Shown here: piece after piece, positions 37,001-43,173 of the stretch
How the letters are laid out: each line of letters opens with the position of its first letter
Numbering within the stretch: position 1 is the first letter of the stretch
Assembly (NCBI GenBank): GCA_030619885.1
Contig: JAUXAN010000009.1
Span: 1-62,518 of the forward strand
Reading direction: 5' to 3'
DNA from: a bacterium
GTDB taxonomy: Bacteria; Hydrothermota; DG-26; JAUXAN01
Length of the DNA stretch: 62,518 nt
Notes under the pieces: model-generated
The model's input: only the letters and a program-made list of their open reading frames with translations
Databases searched by the model: none
What the model was told of the DNA's origin: nothing
Made by a program: the position numbers and the translations under genes

Positions 37001-37594
37001 TATAGTTTCACCTATATATGTGACGAGGTACCCCCGTTTCTTTGGGTTGGTGGAATACCTTCATCCACTATACATGATTCAGTTGAAGTTACTGTTGTGA
37101 CTGATAGCAGTAGTTTTGTCAGACTAAGTAATCTAAATGTTCCGACATACAGCGATACCACTACTGCGGTGAAGGATACCTTGATATTTGAGAATGTACC
37201 GCTTGTTATGGGGACAAATATCATAGTGGCAACATCCGCTGACGCATCGCAGAATGTTTCTTCAGACACGGTGAGTATCACACGCGCATACCCGACATTT
37301 GCAATTCAAATTCCTATGCCGTTCAATGACGATAGCCCGAACTTTATCGTGTATCTGCCAAAACCTGGTGAGGTATCGATAAAACTCTTTAACCTTGCAG
37401 GTGAATTCGTTGCAAAATTACCAAGAGGCACGCCACATACAGGTATTGCAGGAAGGAATATAATTCCATGGATAGATTTCAAAAACGAATCTGATAAGGA
37501 AGTAAATAATGGACTCTATATCTACATCATTGAAGTAAAATATGAAGGAGGAACAACTGAAAAGAAGAAAGCACTCTGTGCAGTGATAAGATAA
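28094..37594 (+). CDS. Giant Ig-repeat surface protein with type IX-like C-terminal sorting domain
   Basis: A 3166-residue exported protein. Start at ATG 28094, eight bases after GGAGG; the upstream GTG overlaps the RBS. After the signal peptide come FlgD/CHU_C-like segments with PNPFSPNGDG near residue 31, PNPFSPDGDG near 131 and PNPFTPNNDG near 232. Roughly twenty Ig-like repeats of 90-110 residues follow; recurring blocks are FIYDTRPP or FYYDLTAP at the boundary, GSGID..S..I.L in the middle and DDGKYTI.V.A.D.AGN before the next boundary. The last 90 residues form a sorting domain (VSIKLFNLAGEFV, NGLYIYIIEV) ending ALCAVIR. Likely an adhesin or fibre. A run of nine G at 28347-28355 near codon 85 could cause frame slippage. 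A PorV-like gene follows after 17 bases. Confidence 0.9.
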   Translation: MNMKQSILIFLILSLPICGNALTVTIDSIVPNPFSPNGDGMLDSAKIYCTVSDTHTLRLYAFFGDPFDAEWVVGPFSAGSYTYSWGGAGYPSGTYRTYIFARDTSGVDHLSADSYITIELQKPFISNVSASPNPFSPDGDGRNDVTHIKYTLSEPCSMVTIVFEGTPPDTHISYNLGSGVQDLTWYGAGYPDGTYRFTIDAMDPAGNSADQVDGEVTIDTKPANIYNVSVSPNPFTPNNDGIKDYCYIDFYCDSTHPAEWDSVFAPDSILGYIIVQDDTSGLYSLVHTFPPFPVYLYLVAEQKYDYNITVTLTYFSNIYVTTDILAESDTTDTYRVGTLTNKFENITVKKVEGGLPGDSIRVYCFTGNARVTIYNEDGSPQGTNWNFWEEFRGDGCYHAIWGPDGIADGNYIYRIVVEDEAASLIEESGIIEANSTPIYISDVSANPTTISPADTNGLYDVSKILYKISEPGIVTIKVYNSPTVFDSTTLVRTLLDGIEQTEGAHSVYFDGKDYSNDFLAQNSCSTYTYVITVIDLITPDEVVRAEGDITVDNLPPARPSFQSITTPTNQSTITVDGGAEKGVFVELFVNGSSIGVTTAHGVFGFFSFDVALTEGPNWIYGSAIDSVYNVSAPSDTKDVFLDATDPVVSLVFPSDGSFRNDSILGSVYAVISDGALGCGIDLNGSYIKVLDVPGNVVRQAPDTLVFVFTDTLKDTVGNIYDGTYTIQVIPVDSVGNDTTYTFSFLYDTKEPTSSPTPPDSAFVNELNSVSAVISDDGSGVDIDNSFIYLMDSDTNFVPGSVSDDGVSEVFYTPDPLLDTLGFEDGRYYIKVEARDNANNTDSMFTTLIYDTKAPRIAWSYPKEDTAVGSPIYKVKVVVTDSSDVFPGIAVSGKDFSKSSIKLLREDYSWVSTGIKTTSGDTLIWELNDPLDVDGKYYIYTKLYDNASNFSENYIGFYYDVQNPVITNVIPSDGANVRTQISEVKATLYDAGSGIDAGSSTIMLLSADSDTVPGNQSTKSDTIILTLLNPLTTYGTDDGRYYVAVKAYDMAGWSEDDTTTFIYDTRPPVVDSTIPKDAVWVNASSFNDTVYAAVRDTISGIAVSGIDTLASTIELLKGDEGDPGTPSNSGDSLLIWALSAGLATDGTDDGEYTIKVNLKDNAGNSSTITNKFNYDTQTPTISNFSISPPSGQTEVTENDNITISGMVSEYATVVAESLIQYKDIAATDDTVTSSVTGINIGVDGTISGTVNIGALTDSTKSIRLLLVVSDRAGNTTSIIYSDSLIADRTAPVISSFVPFDNAMVNTQITSISVTLTDDGTGVDADSSTIRLEGPSVRVAGSQSNVGNTFTWTLTVPLFTDGSDDGQYSIIVRAFDKAGNVAVDTSSFIYDTRPPWVVLTDPLNNATVTDTIDTVYAIVSDSVFGVSAWSGINFFLSETNLLRENDTKVPGSGTTNGDTLFWVLNTSLDVDGNYKLRTILWDNATNCDTLISSFVYDLSDPVVKSMLPQGNVNVLDTVVAVVADLGSGIDFDSTTIVLEGPFGIVSDSMWNDGDSTIYFSPDPKLDKNGAHDGKYWVYVTVSDGVGHTVSDTSSLIYDTWLPSIDTTYPYQNELVGTPLNSVYAVLSDTNPVTDSVSGVDFIFSMVELYGPDGNRVPGSKSVSGDTIKWTMSSPPEVDGDYQIKVKKYDRAKNADTTYVPFSYDIHNPYIVWPLGFSNTFVSIRLRDVTGGGGISAADIEVINPYDEYLTMWDEPLTFQGDTATIKSYFLVPLKTNGADDGRYTVLIYGWDHAGHTLVPQPDTCYVSYDNIAPFIISSDPDSGAVGYHIGDSVGCYISDKFAGVQFTSGIWFDSCDICLKYSNGTGVPGWDTYIDNGDGTGYLWWHIDSETNLPEDNYTMEVAVIDHSRNRKLYVIPFEGTSAVPEVIATVPPDGGATDSLTSIEVLIKDYTGTGTDTIATSVRLVGPDGPVPSSFSELKSGTVDTLVYSVDTTLATDGSDDGSFTITAIPYAVNGKYGEIYQSTFIYDTQEPVVKSITPQNGSFVNSLTLVSSVIYDQFSGIDFTASTVSLRGPIGTVPGDLANDGDSVISFTPSPPLETNGGDDGKYTITVTAYDMATHSSTDSATIIYDTWLPWVSEAYPAQDDIVGTPLSFVYAVITDSNPNTPDISGIDTLKSWIKLYNWNNEVKPGSMVISGDTIRWEFPPLTNDGAYTTKIKIFDLAGNSNTIDVPFYYDLTAPYVDYTTPANHSNITTEVSEVTAIIRDPGGAGINFDSTVTYIELIKSPSHFILGLLSDDGDSTLTFTLLKPLLDNGADDGFYKILVYGEDNTGRPLLPTNPDTNYFIYDNIESSITESEPDSGEMIDTLVWVDVSDIFPGVDSISGIDFNASTISLIGPSGKGVPGYQVNLPGAGDRTGTLQYKINSGAEILTGWYQTVVHLLDKAGNITDSTISFYGISRIPDVVSTVPEEGDFVNYLDEVKALIDRKGLAIDTSLSVIQISGADTVISETKSLLGDTLKLNFDSLPQDGSMDDEWVITVTPVAGGKTGATEDVHFVYDTRPPYITAFVPPPNDTIGHNWPQIIVTVEDSSLSGVDFDASTVNLFGTLWNPVAGTQSTDYVNKIYFTLSSPLSDTGWYHIVADIYDRAGNTRIDTSDFYFTTAILPEIVRTIPLEDTVQYQLTEVACLLISNSGQPINKLTSTIYLVDTSSDTIPGSRVWSGDTIRWVLSTPLADDGSDNGLYTVLVHAVDEKPCITDGSFGFLYLYDAVPPGMPYLVTLVPDTTSEGIIDTLKGCAEPLSQVKLLNVFNDSIIHSDSVIAAGDSSFTFLDIPLLTGINTLKLTATDVFSNASDTLIKIIYQFPQPLIISTFPAEDTTITEQLTRIYAIVEDTISGIDEDSSTIVLLNSVNDTIPGSKSWSTFVDTVSGDTMPMIIYTLTQSLANDGTADGNYNVSMKIVNQAKVPRYRDYSFTYICDEVPPFLWVGGIPSSTIHDSVEVTVVTDSSSFVRLSNLNVPTYSDTTTAVKDTLIFENVPLVMGTNIIVATSADASQNVSSDTVSITRAYPTFAIQIPMPFNDDSPNFIVYLPKPGEVSIKLFNLAGEFVAKLPRGTPHTGIAGRNIIPWIDFKNESDKEVNNGLYIYIIEVKYEGGTTEKKKALCAVIR

Positions 37595-37611
37595 AGTTTA
37601 AGGAGGTTGAA

Positions 37612-38550
37612 ATGACTAGAAAAACTCTGTATCTATTTTTAGTCTTTCTGTTGTATGTTTCAAACCTCACTTCGCAGGATGCAGCGAAGGGAGGTGCATT
37701 TTCATACGAGGGTGCTGACCCGAAGTCGATGGCGATGGGTGGTGCTTATGTGGCAATCACAGATGATGCAACATCCCTTATGTGTAACCCTGCAGGATTA
37801 GGCTTTCTAAAAGGAAGGAATGTGATTGGTGTCTATTCGCGTCTATTCGGTCTTCCCCTCAATACAGGGTTCTTCGCATACGGACAGGAAGATGTGGGAT
37901 ACGGTGCAATGGGATTCTCATGGCAATATCTTACCGCAACTGTAGGTTTCGACGCACAGGATTGGATGGTAGGTGTGGATAAGACTTCCACAAACTACGG
38001 TGAACATCAGATAAACTTCGTGTGGGCAAAACCTTTTATACCATACCTTTCGGTTGGAGGAGCGATAAAAGTTCTGTTGGTAAGCTCGGGCTTTGAAAAT
38101 GGGAGTGCAACAGGATATGGATTGGATCTGGGTGTTTCATACAGACCGACAAGTGCACTGATGTTAGGTCTGGTAATAAGGAATCCTTACACACCGATTA
38201 ACTGGGGAACAGGAAGAAAAGAGAGAATACCTTTTGAAAGTGAACTCGGTGTTGCATATTCCCCTCCCCTTGCGAAAAAGGTACTTATCGCACTCGATAT
38301 TGTAAACGGTGAAGACTTACCCTTAGAGAGAATTCGCTTCGGTGTAGAAGGGTGGATAGTGGAAAATATATTTGCTATGAGAGCAGGGTATGACCACACT
38401 ATGGGTTCAATTGGAAGAAATGTTTACAGTGTAGGGATAGGTTTGCAAGTTCCAATTCAGAAAATGACTTATGGACTCGATTATGCATATACAACGGACC
38501 CTGAAGAACTTGGTAACACTCATAGGATTGGGGTGAGTGGAAAGTTTTAG
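37612..38550 (+). CDS. PorV/PorQ-like (UPF0164) outer-membrane protein
   Basis: A 312-residue outer-membrane barrel with a signal peptide (MTRKTLYLFLVFLLYVSNLT). The N-terminal mature motif DPKSMAMGGAYVAITDDATS then NPAGLGFL is diagnostic of the PorV/UPF0164 (FadL-like) family. In type IX secretion PorV collects substrates carrying C-terminal sorting domains at the outer membrane, which fits its place 17 bases after the giant Ig protein. RBS AAGGAGG is present. Other type IX components (SprA, PorU, GldKLMN) are not in the window, so the secretion route is inferred. Confidence 0.85.
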   Translation: MTRKTLYLFLVFLLYVSNLTSQDAAKGGAFSYEGADPKSMAMGGAYVAITDDATSLMCNPAGLGFLKGRNVIGVYSRLFGLPLNTGFFAYGQEDVGYGAMGFSWQYLTATVGFDAQDWMVGVDKTSTNYGEHQINFVWAKPFIPYLSVGGAIKVLLVSSGFENGSATGYGLDLGVSYRPTSALMLGLVIRNPYTPINWGTGRKERIPFESELGVAYSPPLAKKVLIALDIVNGEDLPLERIRFGVEGWIVENIFAMRAGYDHTMGSIGRNVYSVGIGLQVPIQKMTYGLDYAYTTDPEELGNTHRIGVSGKF

Positions 38551-38557
38551 AAAAAAT

Positions 38558-38675
<118 letters not shown>

Positions 38676-38694
38676 TTTTAAAAACAAAGAAAAT

Positions 38695-38818
38695 TTCGTT
38701 AAGCGTTTAAGGGTAACGAAGCCCGTATCGTTTAGCGTCAATCGGTTACGTCAAAAAGACGATTCACATAGCCCTCAAACGAAACGGGCATCGTAACCGA
38801 TTAACGCAACCGAGTAAA
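38695..38818 (-). repeat. Dispersed structured element (ATCGGTTACGATGCCCG family), copy 1
   Basis: Read on the minus strand it starts ACTCGGTTGCGTTAATCGG, TTACGATGCCCGTTTCG, and ends ACGATACGGGCTTCGTTACC. Two other copies, both in the opposite orientation, are at 42700-42911 and 60867-60965. The GATGCCCG and CGGGCTTCG blocks can pair. It occupies most of the gap between the 5S gene and the EF-G-like gene. Confidence 0.8.
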
Positions 38819-38833
38819 AGGGGGTGTTTTATC

Positions 38834-40852
38834 TTGAAGAAATGCAGTGGTATTAGAAATTTTGCATTGGTTTCACACGGCGGTGCAGGTAAAACTTCTC
38901 TGGCAGAGGCTATGCTCTTCAATTCTAAAACAGTTGACAGACTTGGCAGAGTCGATGAGGGTAATACTGCACTCGACTACACCGAAGATGAGAAGGCAAG
39001 AAAAATTTCTATAAATCTTGCCGTAGCATCTTTTGAATGGAATGGTGTTCTGTGTAATCTTGTTGATACACCAGGATATGCGGATTTCATAGGTGATGTA
39101 GTTTCAGCAATTAGAGCAGTGGATTGCGCAGTGGTTTTACTCGATGCAAGTGCTGGAGTGGAAGTTGGTACAGAAAGGGTATGGGAGTTGAGCAGTAAAC
39201 AATCTTTGCCAAAACTAATATTTGTAAATAAACTAAAAAAGGAGAATGGAGACTACTTCAAATGTTATGAACAAGCAAAAAAATCTTTTGGCAACAAAGT
39301 TATTCCTCTTCAAATTCCTTTAGGTTCTGAAACAGGGTTTAAATCTATCGTTGACCTCATCAGAGCGAAGGCTTATGAATATAATGATGGAAGAAAGGAA
39401 ACAGAGATTCCAGAAGATTTTAAACCAAAGGTGGAAGAGTTTAGAAAGGTCCTCATTGAATCAGTAGCAGAGAAAGATGACCAGTTACTGGAGAAATATT
39501 TAAATGGAGAAATTCTTTCAGAAGAGGAGATTATAAGTGGTATTAAACTTGGGTTGGTAAAAAATGAACTGACACCGCTTCTATGTGGAGACGCTTATTA
39601 CAATATTGGGATAGACCTTCTTTTAGAGGCAATCTTAACTTATCTGCCGCCTCCTGAGGATGTGCACAAAATGGAAGGAGAAATTTTTTCATCTTTTGTC
39701 TTTAAAACAATTTCAGAACCACATGTAGGTGAACTTGCATATATTCGGATATTCTCAGGCACACTGGAACCAGGGGTAGAGGTTCTTAACTCGAAAAAAG
39801 GAGTTATAGAAAAAATAAACCAGATATACATTCTGAAAGGAAAAGAGAGGGTTGAGGTTAAAAATTTGCCCACAGGAAGTATTGGCGTACTTGTAAAGTT
39901 GAAGGATACAAAAACAGGTGATACTCTGAGTGATAAGAATTATAAAACTGTTTTTCCTGCGATAGATTTTCCACCTCCATCTACCTCAATTGCAATCATA
40001 CCAAAGAGTAAGGGTGATGAGGAGAAAGTTTCGGTAGGACTTTCAAAACTTTCAGAAGAAGATCCTACATTCAAATCAGAATACGACCCGGAACTCAAAC
40101 AGACTCTCGTATTAGGACTCGGTGAACTCCACCTCGAAATTATCCTTGCAAAACTTAAAAGCAAGTTCGGGGTGAGTGTCGATACTGCAAAGCCTAAGAT
40201 ACCTTACAGGGAAACGGTAAGAAAATCGGTAAAGGTTCAAGGTAAATACAAACGACAGTCAGGTGGGCGTGGTCAATACGGAGATACATGGATAAAACTT
40301 GAACCACTTCCCAGAGGAGCAGGATTTGAATTTGTTAAGAAGATAGTCGGTGGAGCCATCCCTTCAAAATTCATACCTGCAGTAGAGAAGGGTATAAGAG
40401 AAGCTGCGAATGAGGGCGTGCTGGCAGGCTATCCCGTAGTTAATGTTCGCACCACACTCTATGATGGAACTTTTCACCCCGTTGACTCTTCTGACATTGC
40501 CTTCAAAATAGCAGGTTCTATGGCATTTAGAAAAGGGCAGGAACAGTCCGGGTCAATACTCCTTGAACCTGTGATGGAAGTAGAGGTAATCGTTCCTGAT
40601 GAGTATATGGGGCAGACAATAGGCGATTTGAATTCAAGGAGAGGAAGAATCCAGTCAATGGATCAGGCAGGAAAACTCAGAAAGATACGAGCGTATGTGC
40701 CTCAATCTGAGATGTATAAATATTCTACACAACTGAGGTCGATGACACAGGACAGGGGAAGTTTCTCCCAAAAGTTTGCATATTACGAAGAAGTTCCAAA
40801 AGAGATTACAGAGAGAGTCGTCGCAGAATCGAAGAAAGAGAAAGAATCCTAA
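38834..40852 (+). CDS. Elongation factor G-like GTPase paralogue
   Basis: A 672-residue protein with the full EF-G domain series: G domain, domain II, and domains III-V (ETVRKSVKVQGKYKRQSGGR, GDLNSRRGRIQSMDQAG). The G domain is unusual. The P-loop is SHGGAGKTSL instead of AHIDAGKTT, G3 is DTPGYADF, and the G4 motif reads NKLKKENGD, with Lys where NKxD has Asp. This matches the EF-G-like branch rather than the translocase, and the lost Asp may affect nucleotide specificity. Start is TTG 38834, ten or so bases after AAAGGGGGTG. Role unknown; ribosome-associated function is likely. Confidence 0.9.
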   Translation: MKKCSGIRNFALVSHGGAGKTSLAEAMLFNSKTVDRLGRVDEGNTALDYTEDEKARKISINLAVASFEWNGVLCNLVDTPGYADFIGDVVSAIRAVDCAVVLLDASAGVEVGTERVWELSSKQSLPKLIFVNKLKKENGDYFKCYEQAKKSFGNKVIPLQIPLGSETGFKSIVDLIRAKAYEYNDGRKETEIPEDFKPKVEEFRKVLIESVAEKDDQLLEKYLNGEILSEEEIISGIKLGLVKNELTPLLCGDAYYNIGIDLLLEAILTYLPPPEDVHKMEGEIFSSFVFKTISEPHVGELAYIRIFSGTLEPGVEVLNSKKGVIEKINQIYILKGKERVEVKNLPTGSIGVLVKLKDTKTGDTLSDKNYKTVFPAIDFPPPSTSIAIIPKSKGDEEKVSVGLSKLSEEDPTFKSEYDPELKQTLVLGLGELHLEIILAKLKSKFGVSVDTAKPKIPYRETVRKSVKVQGKYKRQSGGRGQYGDTWIKLEPLPRGAGFEFVKKIVGGAIPSKFIPAVEKGIREAANEGVLAGYPVVNVRTTLYDGTFHPVDSSDIAFKIAGSMAFRKGQEQSGSILLEPVMEVEVIVPDEYMGQTIGDLNSRRGRIQSMDQAGKLRKIRAYVPQSEMYKYSTQLRSMTQDRGSFSQKFAYYEEVPKEITERVVAESKKEKES

Positions 40853-40875
40853 TATTATTCGGGGACGCAGATGAA

Positions 40876-40904
40876 CCCCGTTAGATGTTTACTATCTAAC
40901 GGGG
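40876..40904. repeat. 29-bp palindrome CCCCGTTAGAT..ATCTAACGGGG with TGAA duplication
   Basis: Stem CCCCGTTAGAT/ATCTAACGGGG with a seven-base loop. It is flanked by TGAA on both sides (40872-40875, 40905-40908). It interrupts a dispersed repeat that would otherwise read GACGCAGATGAACGCAGATT. Confidence 0.85.
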
Positions 40905-41012
40905 TGAACGCAGATTGACAGGATTTTAACTATAAAGATATAATCAATTTCCCTTTCTCCTGTGCTTTAATCTGCGGATATCTGCGTCCTATTAAAATAT
41001 TTTTGATCTGAA

Positions 41013-42623
41013 TTGCGACCAAGAAGTTATATAGCAGCACTTGTTGTATTGGACGGATGTAATATTGAATGGCTAAAGAAAGCCAATACCACGAATATTG
41101 ACAAAATCATTGAAACAGGCGTAGGAACCAGGCATGCCTATTCTTGGGCAACCACAAGGGTTGCCCCTACTAAATTTAAATCGGTCTGCCCCTCAGCAAC
41201 CTTTACAGGGCACTGCTCCATTCTTACCGGAGAATATCCCTGTGTGCATGGGATCGTTGGGAACTCTTTTTATGATAGAAGAAGTGAGAATTTGATAGAC
41301 TTCGATTCTTACGATGTTAATGAATTCATAGAAACAGAAACTCTCTATGAAAAGGTGAAAGGAACTACAGCAGCTGTTGGAGAACCGATAACCCGTGGGG
41401 CTGATATCGTTGTCAAAAAAACTGAGGTCCAGCACAGACCTGTATGGAAACAGGATGAATATGCCACAAAGATGGCATTGAAGATTATTGCAGAACACTC
41501 TCCAGTATTCATCGTTGTAAACTTTCCCGGGGTCGATTCAATAGGCGAAACATACGGTATCCACAGCAATGAAGCGATAAGGGTGATAGAAAATAGCGAT
41601 GTTTTGCTCGGAAAAATTGAAACTTTTCTGAATAAAAATTATAATGACCATCTTTTTGTAATAGTTGCTGACCACGGTATGACATATGCGGGTGAAAATA
41701 TAAACTTGGCTAAAATGATGAAAGAGTTGAAAACAATAATATGCCCGTCCCATAGATTTGCTCATATTTACTTGGAGAAAGTAAGGAACAGGCATGCCTG
41801 TTCCCTACTGCTGAGATCCGATAATCGAATAGAGAAAGTTTTGAATCCGAGAGAATGTAAGAATATGAAGTTAGCACATCACAGAACAGGCGACATAGTC
41901 GTTGTTGCTAAAGAAGGCTATGAACTGGGCAGTAAAATTTTGAAGGGAAGTCATGGAGGAGTGAGCCCCAATGAGATGGATGTGCCATTCATAGTTAATA
42001 AACCCGAGTATTATGACATAACCAAAGATTCGAACATTACCGATGTTTTTAAGGTGGTGATGCGATATATAGTGGAGAAGGAGGCAGAAGCCCTTGTTAA
42101 AAGTAGATTGAAGGATGCAGATCCTGCACACAACTACAGCCACACCGAGAGGGTCTTACGAAAGGCTACCAAATTAGCAATCTCTCACAATACAGATATA
42201 GAGATAGTGCGTCTTGCCTGTATCTTCCATGATGCTGAAAGGGGAAGTGGAGTAAAGGATCATCCTGAGAAGGGTGCTAAACTGGCTGAAGATTTTCTTA
42301 CCTCGAAAGGCTATTACAAAGACAAAGTTAAGAAAATAAAATCGGCTATACTCCGACACCATACGAAAAATCCTGACAGAATAAATGCCATTGAAGAAAA
42401 GATACTGTGGGATGCTGATAAGTTGGATGCTCTGGGTATTATAGGTTTTGTAAGGTGTGTGCAGGAAGCAGGATACAATCAAGATTCTATAAGTAGTGCT
42501 GTAGAGCATTTCAAAAAAGATACAGAAGAATTCAGAGATACAATGCACTTTAAAGAGACTCGAAAGTTATCTCAAAAGATGAGCAGAATAGCAGAGCAAT
42601 TTATAGATGAAATGGAAGATTGA
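41013..42623 (+). CDS. Alkaline-phosphatase-superfamily phosphodiesterase fused to HD hydrolase
   Basis: A 536-residue two-domain enzyme. Residues about 1-350 are a nucleotide pyrophosphatase/phosphodiesterase-type domain: LDGCNIEWLKKANTTNIDKI (metal Asp), SVCPSATFTGHCSILTG (nucleophile Ser/Thr), VVNFPGVDSIGETYG, VIVADHGM and GSHGG (metal ligands). Residues about 365-536 are an HD domain: DPAHNYSHTERVLRKA, ACIFHDAERG (HD), AILRHHTK, LWDADKLDALG. Such a fusion suggests stepwise phosphate-ester hydrolysis, substrate unknown. Two stretches, GTRHAYSWATTRVAPT and VRNRHACSLLL, are encoded by palindromes (41121-41170, 41781-41808) and look like in-frame insertions. The TTG start lacks a good RBS. 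The stop codon lies in TTGACCCC. Confidence 0.85.
   Translation: MRPRSYIAALVVLDGCNIEWLKKANTTNIDKIIETGVGTRHAYSWATTRVAPTKFKSVCPSATFTGHCSILTGEYPCVHGIVGNSFYDRRSENLIDFDSYDVNEFIETETLYEKVKGTTAAVGEPITRGADIVVKKTEVQHRPVWKQDEYATKMALKIIAEHSPVFIVVNFPGVDSIGETYGIHSNEAIRVIENSDVLLGKIETFLNKNYNDHLFVIVADHGMTYAGENINLAKMMKELKTIICPSHRFAHIYLEKVRNRHACSLLLRSDNRIEKVLNPRECKNMKLAHHRTGDIVVVAKEGYELGSKILKGSHGGVSPNEMDVPFIVNKPEYYDITKDSNITDVFKVVMRYIVEKEAEALVKSRLKDADPAHNYSHTERVLRKATKLAISHNTDIEIVRLACIFHDAERGSGVKDHPEKGAKLAEDFLTSKGYYKDKVKKIKSAILRHHTKNPDRINAIEEKILWDADKLDALGIIGFVRCVQEAGYNQDSISSAVEHFKKDTEEFRDTMHFKETRKLSQKMSRIAEQFIDEMED
41121..41170. repeat. Two adjoining palindromes inside the phosphodiesterase gene
   Basis: GTAGGAACCAGGCATGCC with an imperfect mate, then GGGCAACC-ACAAG-GGTTGCCC (41146-41166) with trailing CTAC. 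The pair is about 48-50 bases and stays in frame; it falls between two blocks that are normally about adjacent in this family. Confidence 0.75.
41781..41808. repeat. Palindrome GGAACAGGCATGCCTGTTCC inside the phosphodiesterase gene
   Basis: A perfect 20-bp palindrome at 41785-41804 with GTAA and CTAC on its sides, related to the first element at 41121. It encodes VRNRHACSLL. Confidence 0.8.
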
Positions 42624-42649
42624 CCCCACCCTTTTCATACATTCACCGC

Positions 42650-42665
42650 CCATATGGGTCGTATG
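42650..42665. repeat. Family-A palindrome variant
   Basis: CCATATGGGTCGTATG, a degenerate copy of the 18-bp family, in the gap after the phosphodiesterase-HD gene. Confidence 0.5.
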
Positions 42666-42699
42666 ACAGAGACGCCAAGTACGCAAAGATTATAATTCA

Positions 42700-42911
42700 T
42701 TTACAGTCGCTCGTTTAAGTTAACCCAGCACTTATGCATAGGTGCTGGGTTAATCGGTTACGATGCCCGCCCCGTTAGAAAACAAGCACTTCTAACGGGG
42801 CCCGTTTCGTCCTTCGGTGATGGAATCCGTCTTTTTAGATCGTTCTTCACATCCGTAACTGTTAACCGCTCCACGATACGAGCCTCGTCATCGTCAAACG
42901 ATTAACGAAAC
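42700..42911 (+). repeat. Dispersed structured element, copy 2, carrying two nested palindromes
   Basis: It starts TTTACAGTCGCTCGTTTAAG and ends CAAACGATTAACGAAAC. Compared with copies at 38695 and 60867 it holds two insertions. One is a 26-bp palindrome (42724-42749, core CACTTATGCATAGGTG) between TTAA duplicates; the other is a 31-bp palindrome (42770-42800, CCCCGTTAGA..TCTAACGGGG) between CCCG duplicates. With flanking dispersed repeats it fills the 450-base gap up to the tRNA-Ser gene; no gene is seen there. Confidence 0.85.
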
Positions 42912-43022
42912 CTTCTTTGCTCATTCGTATATTTTCGTGTCTCTGTAGTTTCTTTTGCCTTGGCGGATAAGAATTTAATAGGAGAGTCGTGTAATTCATG
43001 TGGTTCGTGGGTTGGTTTTTTC

Positions 43023-43051
43023 TTGACATTTGGAGTGAAAAATAATATGTT
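43023..43051 (+). promoter_or_regulatory. Promoter of tRNA-Ser
   Basis: TTGACA (43023-43028), 17-base spacer, TATGTT (43046-43051), 23 bases before the tRNA. The -35 ends a dispersed repeat reading TTCGTGGGTTGGTTTTTTC. Confidence 0.65.
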
Positions 43052-43074
43052 TCATAATGTCAATCTGTCAGATT

Positions 43075-43163
43075 GGAGAGGTGGCCGAGCGGCTGAAGGC
43101 AGGCGATTGCTAATCGTCTGTGGAGGTAAAACTCTACCGTGGGTTCGAATCCCACCCTCTCCG
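43075..43163 (+). tRNA. tRNA-Ser (GCU)
   Basis: 89 bases. Acceptor GGAGAGG pairs with CCTCTCC, discriminator G. The D-arm is TGGCCGAGCGGCTGAAGGC, the anticodon loop has GATTGCTAATC with anticodon GCT, a long variable arm follows (GTCTGTGGAGGTAAAACTCT region), and the T-loop is TTCGAAT. The 3' CCA is not encoded. Confidence 0.96.
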
Positions 43164-43173
43164 TAAAAATTCC

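Noticed and set aside
38834-40852. Housekeeping translocase fusA
   Set aside because: The P-loop and G4 motifs depart from EF-G, so it is called a paralogue rather than the essential factor.
42960-43166. 68-residue ORF
   Set aside because: It runs through a dispersed repeat, the tRNA-Ser promoter and the tRNA itself.
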